Below, in pieces: positions 1 to 7,701 of a stretch of 33,035 nt of DNA (positions within the stretch are counted from its first letter, which is position 1; each line of letters starts with the position of its first letter). The DNA is from Candidatus Alistipes intestinigallinarum. GTDB taxonomy: Bacteria; Bacteroidota; Bacteroidia; Bacteroidales; Rikenellaceae. Where the stretch lies: assembly GCA_019115745.1 (NCBI GenBank), contig DXDA01000004.1:1-33035 (forward strand), given 5' to 3'. Under the pieces are notes generated by a model, which saw only the letters and a program-made list of their open reading frames with translations, searched no databases and had not been told where the DNA came from. The translations under genes and the position numbers were made by a program.

Positions 1-354
1 GAATTTGGCGAATTGATAATAAGAGTACCACGGTCCGGTAAATTACAGCGTCGCAGAATAAAAGATACCATTAGGAGATTATACGATTTTTTGAATGGTT
101 CGGATGCAGAAAAATATGGGGTAAAAGTGCCTATTTATACCCCAAAAGAATACGGCGGAATTAAGATTGCTGCCAGTGTAAACCACATTGTTTCTTGTGC
201 TGAATTTGCCAATATTACAGGCCGTAATATAAAGACAGTTTATAGCTGGGTAAATAATAAACTACTAGCAATAGAGCGTCGTAGTTGCTGTACGGCTATA
301 AATGTCGAAAAAACAATAGAAGAATTGAAAAAATTAGAAAAAAAATTATCTTAA
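1..354 (+). CDS. Partial AT-rich gene, possible HTH protein
   Basis: The reading frame is open from the left edge, so the N-terminus is missing and 117 residues are visible. I do not recognise the family. The N-terminal part is basic (RRRIKDTIRRLYDFL), and residues around FANITGRNIKTVYSWVNN resemble a MerR/excisionase-like helix-turn-helix in which the last helix would contact DNA; this is inference from pattern only. The C-terminus is a lysine/glutamate-rich helix. It is clearly more AT-rich than everything to its right, which suggests a separate origin or a different module of the mobile element. It is followed at once by two intrinsic terminators, so it is the last gene of a transcription unit coming from the left. 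Confidence 0.55.
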   Translation, partial: EFGELIIRVPRSGKLQRRRIKDTIRRLYDFLNGSDAEKYGVKVPIYTPKEYGGIKIAASVNHIVSCAEFANITGRNIKTVYSWVNNKLLAIERRSCCTAINVEKTIEELKKLEKKLS

Positions 355-387
355 AAAACTCAATTGTGGAGGGAAAATTTTGACGAT

Positions 388-434
388 CTGGTAAAAAAAA
401 GTAACAATACAAAGGATTTTTACCAGTTTTTTTT
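388..434 (+). terminator. Intrinsic terminator after first gene
   Basis: A perfect 10-bp inverted repeat (CTGGTAAAAA at 388-397 and TTTTTACCAG at 417-426, 19-nt loop) is followed by eight T. It sits 30 nt after the stop of the partial first gene. Confidence 0.8.
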
Positions 435-459
435 GTGCCAAGTGGAATTTTTGTTCTAA

Positions 460-495
460 AACCGGGAAATATCAGTGGTGTTTTCCGGTTTTTTT
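460..495 (+). terminator. Second, tandem intrinsic terminator
   Basis: The stem AACCGGGAAA (460-469) pairs with TTTTCCGGTT (481-490) with one G-U pair, has an 11-nt loop, and runs into a T tract to 495. Two terminators in series isolate the left gene from the replication block. Confidence 0.75.
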
Positions 496-522
496 GAAAT
501 ATTTTTTTTGTTTGCTCCTTTG

Positions 523-552
523 CGTCATGAGACAAACCATAAATTTATGACG
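523..552. promoter_or_regulatory. Inverted repeat before the excisionase-like gene
   Basis: CGTCAT at 523-528 and ATGACG at 547-552 form a 6-bp inverted repeat separated by 18 nt and ending 2 nt before the ATG at 555. This could be an operator or a leader hairpin covering the start. No binding protein can be assigned. Confidence 0.3.
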
Positions 553-554
553 TT

Positions 555-911
555 ATGGAGAATACAGTTATTGTAACCACTCCGGCACAACTGCAAACGA
601 TCATCAGCGATGCAGTAGATGCCATTATTCCGAAACTCGCCGACTTCCGGCGCAAGAACGAACCCGTTGAGACAGACGGAATGAATGTCGAGGATGCCGC
701 CCGCTTCATCACCGAACAAGGGATCCCCACCACACGGGCGACACTCTACAATCTGGTCTACAAAGAATCCATACCCTACAAGAAATTCGGCCGCCGTGTG
801 GTGTTCTCGAAACGGGAACTCCTTGCCTGGATCGAATCCCGAACCGAGCACCGCGAGGATCGCCGCGCGGCTGCTGCGCTGCGTCTTGCCGAAAGTGCCA
901 ACCGTAAATAA
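555..911 (+). CDS. Excisionase-like HTH protein
   Basis: A 118-residue protein. Residues about 44-100 match the helix-turn-helix (excisionase/HTH_17) pattern: an N-terminal MNVEDAARFITE helix, then TTRATLYNLVYKESIPYKKFGRRVVFSKRELLAWI in which a recognition helix is followed by the usual wing with a K-x-G-R-R-V-x-F strand. In Bacteroidales mobile elements such proteins act as excision factors or early regulators. The first 40 residues look like a helical oligomerisation segment. It lies 11 nt before the next gene and begins a rightward run of closely packed genes through dnaB. The DNA-binding fold is clear; the role in excision rather than transcription control is inference. Confidence 0.75.
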   Translation: MENTVIVTTPAQLQTIISDAVDAIIPKLADFRRKNEPVETDGMNVEDAARFITEQGIPTTRATLYNLVYKESIPYKKFGRRVVFSKRELLAWIESRTEHREDRRAAAALRLAESANRK

Positions 912-922
912 CCGTCGGAGGT

Positions 923-1237
923 ATGAATCAGAAACAACACGCCCCCGGCGTCCAAGGCCGACGCGCAGGGGCATTTTACGAAGTCTTCCACAAAGGTAAT
1001 ATCTATCATTTAAGAAACAGCGAATTTCGCGTTTTCTCGTTGCTTGTATGCGGCGGAATGTGGTCTACATTTGAGATTGCCGAACGGTTAAGCATTCCCG
1101 ATCCCCGATCCGTAATTCGGTACATTCGAAAAATGGGCATCGTCATATCGGATGTGTGGGTCCACGAAAGAGTCCGAGACGGCGACACTTTGCAACGCTT
1201 CAAGAGGTATTTCATCCACGGAGGGGGTGCGCGATGA
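923..1237 (+). CDS. Small winged-helix phage-type protein
   Basis: A 104-residue protein. The core FRVFSLLVCGGMWSTFEIAERLSIPDPRSVIRYIRKMGIVISD is a typical winged helix: one helix, then FEIAERLS and the recognition helix PRSVIRYIRKMG, then a wing with KRYFIHGG near the C-terminus. Proteins of this size and shape stand ahead of replication genes in many Bacteroidales prophages and conjugative elements. The stop overlaps the next start as ATGA, a sign of translational coupling. A precise function cannot be assigned. Confidence 0.65.
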   Translation: MNQKQHAPGVQGRRAGAFYEVFHKGNIYHLRNSEFRVFSLLVCGGMWSTFEIAERLSIPDPRSVIRYIRKMGIVISDVWVHERVRDGDTLQRFKRYFIHGGGAR

Positions 1238-1863
1238 GTAAACGTGATACTACAAAAATCCGAGAAGCATTTACTTTCTATCGCAGTTTTCGGGATGCGG
1301 TAGATATGACCAACAAGGAGGAACAACTCGTGTTGTATAAGGCAATCGCCGATTATGCGCTCGATGGAATAGAACCCGATGTTTCGACGCTGGGTGTGCT
1401 TGGCCAGTTGTGCTGGACCGCTATAAGCCCCAATATCAAGTCCGGCCGAAGAAACTATATAAATGGTTGCAATGGAGGTGCGCCGGAAGGGAATTGTAAT
1501 GCAAAAAAACAACCGAAAAACAACCCAAATTCAACCGAAAAACAACCGGGGCAAACAAGCACCAAGAACAAGAACAGGAATAAGACCAAGAATAAAAACG
1601 ATGAAGAGAGTATAGAGAAAGTCGCCACGAAACGCACGACGTTTGTGGCTCCCTCGCTCCAAGAGGTGAGCGATTATATTTCCGAAAAAGGCTATACCGT
1701 CGACGCCCGTCAGTTCGTGGACTTCTACGAATCGAAGGGCTGGATGGTAGGCTCGAACAAAATGAAGGACTGGCGGGCCGCCGTTCGGACGTGGACCCGC
1801 CGTCAGAACCCCTCAAACACACCAAGCCATGAGACGCAACGACCGTATGAACTCCTCGACTGA
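1234..1863 (+). CDS. DUF6291-type phage replication protein
   Basis: A 209-residue protein starting at the ATG inside the ATGA overlap with the previous gene; the frame is open further upstream but MSKRDTTKIREAF is the natural start. Residues 1-90 match the DUF6291 pattern (a helical block with FYRSFRDAV, LVLYKAIADYALDG, and a glycine/asparagine-rich stretch near NYINGCNGG). Residues about 95-130 are a low-complexity Asn/Lys/Thr linker. The C-terminal 60 residues (EVSDYISEKGYTVDARQFVDFYESKGW, then MKDWRAAVRTW) are a module often seen at the end of phage replication initiator or helicase-loader proteins. Its position directly before dnaB, with a 35-bp overlap, supports helicase loading or initiation, but that is inference. 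Confidence 0.7.
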   Translation: MSKRDTTKIREAFTFYRSFRDAVDMTNKEEQLVLYKAIADYALDGIEPDVSTLGVLGQLCWTAISPNIKSGRRNYINGCNGGAPEGNCNAKKQPKNNPNSTEKQPGQTSTKNKNRNKTKNKNDEESIEKVATKRTTFVAPSLQEVSDYISEKGYTVDARQFVDFYESKGWMVGSNKMKDWRAAVRTWTRRQNPSNTPSHETQRPYELLD

Positions 1864-3241
1864 TATTCCCGCGCAGGGGCTGCCGGAATCCCCGGAGCTG
1901 GAGCGTGCCGTGCTGGGTGCGCTGATCCTCGAACCGGCTTACCTGCCCGATGTGCGGAGCCTGCTGACGGGAGAGACCTTTGCCGACCCGACGAACCGTC
2001 GCATTTATGAGACGATTCTCTCGCTCGATGATCGGGGAAAGAGTGTCGACCTGGCGAGCGTCGCCTCTGCATTACGCACCTCGACGAACAAAGAGCCGCG
2101 GATCCCGACGTCCTACCTGGTTGGCTTGTCGAGCGATGTCGGCACGGGGGTGAACTGCGTATCCTGGGCCCGCCAGTTGAAAGACACCGAGACCCGCCGC
2201 CGGTTGGTGGTGTTCAGCTACGAATTGGCGGCCCGCGCGGCCTCCGATCCCGACGGGGTGCTCGACTGGGCGACGGCGGAGATCTCCATGATCGGCGACC
2301 GCTCCACTTCGACCAACGACCTGCGGCCCCTGGGGGCGATCCTCCGGGAATCGCTCCAGCAGCTCGAATGCCGGTGCCGGGCCTACGCCTCCGGGCAGCC
2401 CGTGGGGACCTCAACGGGCCTGCGGAGCCTCGACACCTATACGGGCGGCTGGCGTGGCGGGCAGTTGGTCGTTGTGGCCGGACGTCCCGGTATGGGCAAG
2501 AGTGCCGCCGCGCTGCACTTCATGGCCAGCGCCGCCCGGCAGGGTACACCGGTTTGCTTCTTCTCGCTGGAAATGCGCGATACGCAGTTGTCCGATCGGT
2601 TGCTGATCGGCCGGAGCAATGTCGACGCCAACGCCTACCGGGCCGGGAGCATCACCTCCGAGGTATGGGAAACGCTGGAACGAGTTGAGGCCGAACTTGC
2701 GGCTTTGCCGATCCATATCAGCGACCGCCCGGCCACGTCGATGACGCAGATACGGGCGCAATGCCGGAGGATGCACCGCCGGAGCAAGTGCGGGATGGTG
2801 GTGATCGACTACCTGCAACTGCTCGACGGTGACGACCGCCAGCAGAGCCGCGAGCGCGAGGTGGCCAATATGTCGCGTGCGGCCAAACAACTGGCCAAAG
2901 AGCTGGATATACCGGTCATCATCCTGGCACAGCTTTCCCGCAAGGTTGAGGAACGGCCTGACAAAACGCCGCTGCTGTCTGATCTCCGCGAATCGGGGGC
3001 CATCGAGCAGGACGCCGATATGGTGCTGTTCATCATGCGCCCGGAGTATTACGGCATTCAGACCATCGAGACGGGCCGTTACGGTACTATCTCCTCGCAC
3101 GGTGTCGGGCGGTTCATCATCGCCAAACAGCGGGACGGTCGCACCGGGGAGGTTTGCTTCCGGTTCAACCGGAGTGTCACGAGCCTCACCGACTACGACG
3201 GCCCGGAGGAGCCGCAGGATGTAGATCCCGGTTCTTTTTGA
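1829..3241 (+). CDS. dnaB: Replicative DNA helicase, DnaB family
   Basis: A 470-residue DnaB-type hexameric helicase that would unwind the replication fork of the element. The N-terminal domain (residues about 18-120) begins with PESPELERAVLGALILEP, the usual DnaB opening. The RecA-like ATPase domain has Walker A AGRPGMGKSA at about 217-226, EMRDTQLSDRLL helix, Walker B MVVIDYLQLL at about 323-332, then ILAQLSRKVE, the SDLRESGAIEQDAD motif and a C-terminal arginine-finger region (IAKQRDGRTGEV). Length is normal for the family. It starts inside the preceding gene; a second ATG at 1847 is also possible. It is a phage-type copy, not the chromosomal dnaB, judging by context. No gene follows closely, so transcription may end in the 3242-3435 gap. 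Confidence 0.93.
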   Translation: MRRNDRMNSSTDIPAQGLPESPELERAVLGALILEPAYLPDVRSLLTGETFADPTNRRIYETILSLDDRGKSVDLASVASALRTSTNKEPRIPTSYLVGLSSDVGTGVNCVSWARQLKDTETRRRLVVFSYELAARAASDPDGVLDWATAEISMIGDRSTSTNDLRPLGAILRESLQQLECRCRAYASGQPVGTSTGLRSLDTYTGGWRGGQLVVVAGRPGMGKSAAALHFMASAARQGTPVCFFSLEMRDTQLSDRLLIGRSNVDANAYRAGSITSEVWETLERVEAELAALPIHISDRPATSMTQIRAQCRRMHRRSKCGMVVIDYLQLLDGDDRQQSREREVANMSRAAKQLAKELDIPVIILAQLSRKVEERPDKTPLLSDLRESGAIEQDADMVLFIMRPEYYGIQTIETGRYGTISSHGVGRFIIAKQRDGRTGEVCFRFNRSVTSLTDYDGPEEPQDVDPGSF

Positions 3242-3367
3242 CGAAAAGTGCGGTATTTTCGCTCGGAATTGTTCGGGTGGATAGGTTATCCACAACGTGA
3301 AAAACAATCGAAATTTCGGGCTGTAAAGAGGCTGGCGAATTCGATGCCCGTCACCGGGCTGCAGAAT

Positions 3368-3414
3368 AAAAAGGGCAACCCCGAAGGATCACCCAAAGAC
3401 GCAGAACAAAGATA
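3368..3414 (-). ncRNA. Possible very short RNA: promoter box plus hairpin and T tract
   Basis: On the minus strand a TATCTTTG box (3414-3407), matching the Bacteroidetes -7 element, is followed about 13 nt later by a 9-bp hairpin capped by a UUCG tetraloop (3394-3373, three G-U pairs among the nine) and then five T (3372-3368). Read literally this is a promoter followed at once by a terminator, giving a transcript of only about 30-40 nt antisense to the space between dnaB and the sigma-like genes. The -33 box is weak (TTG, 17-nt spacing). A related block is present at 14263-14309. Existence of the RNA is inference. Confidence 0.3.
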
Positions 3415-3435
3415 GTGATTTTTCGGGTTTGCAAC

Positions 3436-3723
3436 ATGACGAAACGAGAACTTATCGACAACATCGCAAGGGAAAGACTGGTCGAGCGGCTGGTGACGAA
3501 CGTCTGCCGCCGTCACCATCGGGCGATTCCCGATCTTGTGCAGATGGTCTACGAGGCCCTGCTCAAATATGACGGGCAGAAGCTGATGCGCATCCATGAT
3601 CGTGGCGCGTTGAACTTCTTTATCGTGCGGGTTATCGGGAATCTGTATTTTTCGCAGACCAGTTCTTATTATCGACAGATTCGGAAATTCTCCCGAATGA
3701 GCGACGAGTTGAGAGATGAATGA
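3436..3723 (+). CDS. Sigma-70 region 2-like protein (half of split sigma factor)
   Basis: A 95-residue protein; I chose MTKREL at 3436 because it gives a compact N-terminus. The segment IPDLVQMVYEALLKYD followed by ALNFFIVRVIGNLYFSQ and SSYYRQIRKFSR has the layout of sigma-70 region 2 (the DLVQEVF helix that binds the beta-prime clamp, then the region 2.3-2.4 helix that reads the -10 element). No region 3 or 4 follows. The next gene starts 8 bp before this one ends and looks like region 4, so the two may act together as one sigma factor, perhaps for late genes of the element. Similarity is recognised by eye and is moderate; it could also be an anti-sigma or RNAP-binding protein. Confidence 0.55.
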   Translation: MTKRELIDNIARERLVERLVTNVCRRHHRAIPDLVQMVYEALLKYDGQKLMRIHDRGALNFFIVRVIGNLYFSQTSSYYRQIRKFSRMSDELRDE

Positions 3724-4006
3724 CGATCGACAAACTCAATTCCACCTCATCGAGGAGGAGTACACGGCCCGAAAGGGAGTATTCGACGAGGACGACGCCC
3801 GAGTACGCCGGTGCAAGGAGGCGTTGCGCAGGCTTTCGGGCGCCGACCGTCGGCTGTTCATCCTCTATGCCGACATAGGCAGCGTTCGCAAGATGTCGCA
3901 GATGCTCGGGGTCAGCAAGTCGACGGTGCAGAATCGCGTAACCGAGATACGTCGGAAGATTATCGAGTCGATGCCACAGGCCCGAAGAAACCAAGAAAAT
4001 GAGTAA
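3716..4006 (+). CDS. Sigma-70 region 4-like HTH protein (other half of split sigma factor)
   Basis: A 96-residue protein starting with an 8-bp overlap with the region 2-like gene. The N-terminal half is acidic and helical. Residues about 38-85 (KEALRRLSGADRRLFILYADIGSVRKMSQMLGVSK and STVQNRVTEIRRKI) have the region 4 plan: a helix, then the L..R...L.Y..GS...A..LG.S..TV..R..R.R..L pattern in which the last helix would contact the -35/-33 element. Coupled translation with the gene before it suggests a two-piece sigma factor or activator directing the tail block that begins 22 nt later. Alternative: a stand-alone LuxR/region 4-like activator. Confidence 0.6.
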   Translation: MNDDRQTQFHLIEEEYTARKGVFDEDDARVRRCKEALRRLSGADRRLFILYADIGSVRKMSQMLGVSKSTVQNRVTEIRRKIIESMPQARRNQENE

Positions 4007-4027
4007 ACAAACCAAAACTATGCAAGT

Positions 4028-4561
4028 ATGATAACCAACTACAACAGCCTCACGGTAGGCAAGTATGAGGCCCTGCTTCGAGCACGGGCCGACCACGGAG
4101 GCGATACGAACGAACTGAACCTTCACGTGCTGTCGATTCTCTCGGACATGACCGTCGACCAGCTCCTCGATCTGAAGGTCCCGGAGTTCCGGGCCATGAT
4201 GGACCGGGCGGGATTCCTTTGCACGGCACCCCGGCCGTCGGAGGTAGCCAGGCAGTACCGGTTTGGGGATCTGACCCTCATACCCGTGACCGACATCCGG
4301 AAGATGACCGCTATTCAGGGGATGAATATTCAGACGTACGCCGGGAATTTTGAACAGAACCTTGTGCCACTCCTGGCGTGCGTGCTCGTGCCGAAGGGCA
4401 AGAAGTACGGCGAGGGTTACGACATCCTCGAAGTGCACCGGGCGATCTGGCAATACCTGCCGATTACCGACGCCCTGGGACTCTTGAACGAGTTTGCGGT
4501 TGATACTCTGACCACCTCAACCGATATGCTGCAAAAAGAGATTTTACAGATGAAGAAATAA
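4028..4561 (+). CDS. Phage-like protein, possible tail assembly chaperone
   Basis: A 177-residue protein with no domain I can name. It opens with NSLTVGKYEALLRARADHG, is mostly helical, and lies two genes before the tape-measure protein, the position that tail assembly chaperones usually take. The start SLTVGKYEAL followed by helical segments such as DMTVDQLLDLKV is compatible with a protein that folds around a long coiled-coil client, but this is inference from position. No slippery frameshift site with an overlapping extension is evident at its end; it stops 19 nt before the next gene. A 25-nt stretch near its start recurs with one mismatch at 14146-14170. Confidence 0.45.
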   Translation: MITNYNSLTVGKYEALLRARADHGGDTNELNLHVLSILSDMTVDQLLDLKVPEFRAMMDRAGFLCTAPRPSEVARQYRFGDLTLIPVTDIRKMTAIQGMNIQTYAGNFEQNLVPLLACVLVPKGKKYGEGYDILEVHRAIWQYLPITDALGLLNEFAVDTLTTSTDMLQKEILQMKK

Positions 4562-4580
4562 ATCATGATTTCGTAAGATT

Positions 4581-7500
4581 ATGAGACGCAAAATCAGATT
4601 GTATATCGGTGATTCGGAGGTTGACCTTTCGACCGATTCACTTGTGCTAATGAACTACAAGGCCGACGACTTGAACAACCCGGCCATCGTCAAGAACAGT
4701 TATTCCCAGCAGGTGACGCTGCCGTCGACGCGCAACAACGATGCGATCTTCGGCATGATGTTCCGGGCCGACCGGAAAACCACGGCGGGAAGCGGCGGCA
4801 CCGGTCCGGCATTCAGCCCGCTGGTCCGCACGCCGTTCTCGATATACAGCGAGGCCGGAGAACTGCTTGAATCCGGCTACGTGAAGCTCGACAGTGTGAC
4901 CGACAAGAACGGCAGGGTGTCGTATGGCGTCACGCTCTACGGTGGTCTCGGGTCGTTCTTCTACACGCTCTCGTATGACGACGAAGGCAATGAACTCACG
5001 TTGGCCGACCTCCCGCTGTTGAGCGACGACCCGGATGACAAGATCGAGTTCACGATCAACAAGGAGACCGTGGCCGAGGCGTGGGCGTCGCTTCGGGCCG
5101 GAACTGCCGGACCGTGGCAGGTCGTGAATTTCGCCCCGGCATATAACGGACTGCCGGAGGGCGATTTCAGCGCAGACGTGGGTGTCGGGAATCCTGCGAA
5201 TGTCGGGGGCGAAACGTCCTACCCGGATGGGAGCAATGTATATCGTCCTATCAACAACAACGCCCTCTATGATCTGGGCGAGGAGTTCACGGAGTGGCAG
5301 ACGAAGGACCTGCGCAGCTACCTGCAACGGCCCGTGTTCTCGGTGAAGGGCATGATTGCGGCCATCGGGAGATATGCCGCATCGAAGGGTTTCACGCTGA
5401 ACCTCGACGATACGTTCTTCAATTCAGCAAACGAGGCGTATGAGAAGGCGTGGGTGACGCTTCCATTGTTGACTACATACGAGCAGGATGGAGAGTCTGG
5501 CGAATGGGACATTAGCGGAGACGCATCATCCGAAAATGTGTATGCGGGGGATTATAAAGCTGGATTGACCGCGATTCTCAATCCGGGCAGCACGTCACCG
5601 GATGCGCTGGTTACCGTATCGCTGGTGCCGTCCATTTATTTGACAACATCCGCCCTTGCGAGTGGCGACTATGCCTATCTCAATAATCCAGCAAACATCC
5701 CAAGCAATCCGTATCACGGAACTATGCTGTTTCTGCAACTTCAGTTGCTGGACGATCAAGGAGGGGTTGTAGCAGCGAGCCCAATTCAGGAATACATATC
5801 GTCTCAACTGGATTCAATGATGTCGCCGATGGATTGGGCAAATCTCGGGAATTTGGATGGGGCATATTACGGTAGCGGAGCCCAGCTCACAGAATGCGGA
5901 AGACTCGATAAGGTTACGACTCTTGCGGGATCTTCGCATAGCATCCCGGATGCTTCCATCCAAACGATGACCGTATCAGGTGTAGGGTCTACAAGCGCGG
6001 TCCTTCGGATATGGGTTCGGATTATCAATTACACCGTAGCGGGCGGGGTTGGGACGTGGTCCATGACCTCGGATGAAAATATGAAGTTGGCATCCAACTA
6101 TGCTGATCTGAGAACATACGATGTCGTGTCCTACGGTGTGAATATATCATCCGGGACGCTGGAATATGTCATCGACGCCCAGCTCCGCAGCGACTCGAAG
6201 ATCACGCAATCGATCATGTTGTCCGACACGATGACCCCGGCTGATTTTCTGCTGTCTTACTCCAAGACTTTCGGGCTGTCGTACACCTACGACAAGGGAT
6301 CGAAGACCGTGTCGCTGCTGACCCGTAATTCGCTTTACACGCCCGAGGTCGTGGATATCGAAGACCGCATAGATCGGTCGAAGGAGATCAAGACCACGCC
6401 GCTGGTCTCCGAGTCGAAGTGGCTCTCCTTCGCTTCGGGCGAAGCCGAAGGGGATTTCGTCGAGTTCTACCGCAAGAAGTACGGCAGGGAGTATGGCGAT
6501 CAGAAGGTAAACACGGGCTACGACTTCAATGCCGACACCAACGACGTACTCGAAAGCGTGGAGTTCACCGGAGGCGCCGAAGTGCTGGAAAAATCTATCT
6601 ACTACAACAACATCACCAGCGGACCAACCGGACCTTCGGGTCTTAATGGACGAACGCGCATCTGCTCGACGTTCCTCAATGGGGCGGCGTCCTACAAACT
6701 CTATTTGAACGGGTCGGACAAGGACGACAGCGTGGACCTCGAAGGCATCACGCCGGACGCTACGGCCACGATCACGCCGTTCAACGTTCCGCTTCCGGCC
6801 TACGACATCATCCCGAAACTGCAATGCCACACGGACGACGGAAGCGCCACCGATGGGAAAGGCATCCTGCTCTTCTTGCGGGGCAGTATCGCGGATGACG
6901 AGGCGGCGGCAACAGCCTACGCCCGATTCATCATCACCGACGATTCGAGTGCGATGTACGATCTCAACGGCGGCCCCTGCTGGGATCTTTCGGAAGGGAT
7001 CGCCGCCAGCGATATGCCGATATTCGGGCGTCACTGGATGAGCGGCAACGAGATCGAGCAGATGATGGATTTCGGCATCCCGGCCGAGATCGACATCCCC
7101 AATCTGTCGGTAAACTCCGAAGCCTCGATCTACACCCGTTACTGGAAGAGCTATATCGAGGATATGTACAACGTCGATACCCGGATATGCTCGGCATACG
7201 TCGACTTTCGCGGCATACAGGTGAGCGACGAGATGCTACGCAAATTCTTCTTTTTCGACGGGGCCATCTGGCGGCTGAACGGCATATCGAACTACTCGCT
7301 GACAACCGTCGGCACGACGCAATGCGAGTTCGTGAAGGTGATGGACATGAAGGCCTACACCGAAGAGCAGACGCTTCCGACGTTCTACACGTTGACCGTG
7401 AACGGAAGCGCCGACGACTTCACGGCACCCAAGGTTTCTTTAGGCGGCTCCACGCTCACCTATCCAGTCGTATCAGACGGCACCCCTGTAGCTTCATCGG

Positions 7501-7685
7501 AGCAGAGTTGGTTGAAGCCGACATTGACAGAATCTGGCGATTTGCAGATTGCCGTTTCTCGAAATATCAGCTCCTCTGGCACCGTGGTAGGTAAACCCAG
7601 ATCGGGGTCGGTAGTGGTAAGCCTACAAGAGGACCCGTCGCTGAAGATTGTGATCACCATCAACCAAGGAGGAGTAGTTAATTGA
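4581..7685 (+). CDS. Large phage tail/structural protein with C-terminal BACON-like domain
   Basis: A 1034-residue protein. The opening (IRLYIGDSEVDLSTDSLVL, then NPAIVKNSYSQQVTLP) resembles long structural proteins that accompany tape-measure genes in Bacteroidales prophages. Most of it is predicted beta-rich, with aromatic-rich strands typical of tail tip or baseplate proteins. A short collagen-like GPTGPSGLNG lies near residue 680. The last ~100 residues (SSEQSWLKPTLTESGDL, then SGSVVVSLQEDPSLKIVITI) follow the BACON pattern: an Ig-like fold with W-L, a D-L-x-I-x-V strand and a final ITINQGG strand, thought to bind glycans or mucin. Base composition and codon use change inside the gene (about 5460-6140 is more AT-rich), suggesting mosaic exchange. 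It is followed 16 nt later by the tape-measure gene. Exact role is inferred. Confidence 0.65.
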   Translation: MRRKIRLYIGDSEVDLSTDSLVLMNYKADDLNNPAIVKNSYSQQVTLPSTRNNDAIFGMMFRADRKTTAGSGGTGPAFSPLVRTPFSIYSEAGELLESGYVKLDSVTDKNGRVSYGVTLYGGLGSFFYTLSYDDEGNELTLADLPLLSDDPDDKIEFTINKETVAEAWASLRAGTAGPWQVVNFAPAYNGLPEGDFSADVGVGNPANVGGETSYPDGSNVYRPINNNALYDLGEEFTEWQTKDLRSYLQRPVFSVKGMIAAIGRYAASKGFTLNLDDTFFNSANEAYEKAWVTLPLLTTYEQDGESGEWDISGDASSENVYAGDYKAGLTAILNPGSTSPDALVTVSLVPSIYLTTSALASGDYAYLNNPANIPSNPYHGTMLFLQLQLLDDQGGVVAASPIQEYISSQLDSMMSPMDWANLGNLDGAYYGSGAQLTECGRLDKVTTLAGSSHSIPDASIQTMTVSGVGSTSAVLRIWVRIINYTVAGGVGTWSMTSDENMKLASNYADLRTYDVVSYGVNISSGTLEYVIDAQLRSDSKITQSIMLSDTMTPADFLLSYSKTFGLSYTYDKGSKTVSLLTRNSLYTPEVVDIEDRIDRSKEIKTTPLVSESKWLSFASGEAEGDFVEFYRKKYGREYGDQKVNTGYDFNADTNDVLESVEFTGGAEVLEKSIYYNNITSGPTGPSGLNGRTRICSTFLNGAASYKLYLNGSDKDDSVDLEGITPDATATITPFNVPLPAYDIIPKLQCHTDDGSATDGKGILLFLRGSIADDEAAATAYARFIITDDSSAMYDLNGGPCWDLSEGIAASDMPIFGRHWMSGNEIEQMMDFGIPAEIDIPNLSVNSEASIYTRYWKSYIEDMYNVDTRICSAYVDFRGIQVSDEMLRKFFFFDGAIWRLNGISNYSLTTVGTTQCEFVKVMDMKAYTEEQTLPTFYTLTVNGSADDFTAPKVSLGGSTLTYPVVSDGTPVASSEQSWLKPTLTESGDLQIAVSRNISSSGTVVGKPRSGSVVVSLQEDPSLKIVITINQGGVVN

Positions 7686-7701
7686 CAATAAGATACCGAA
7701 T

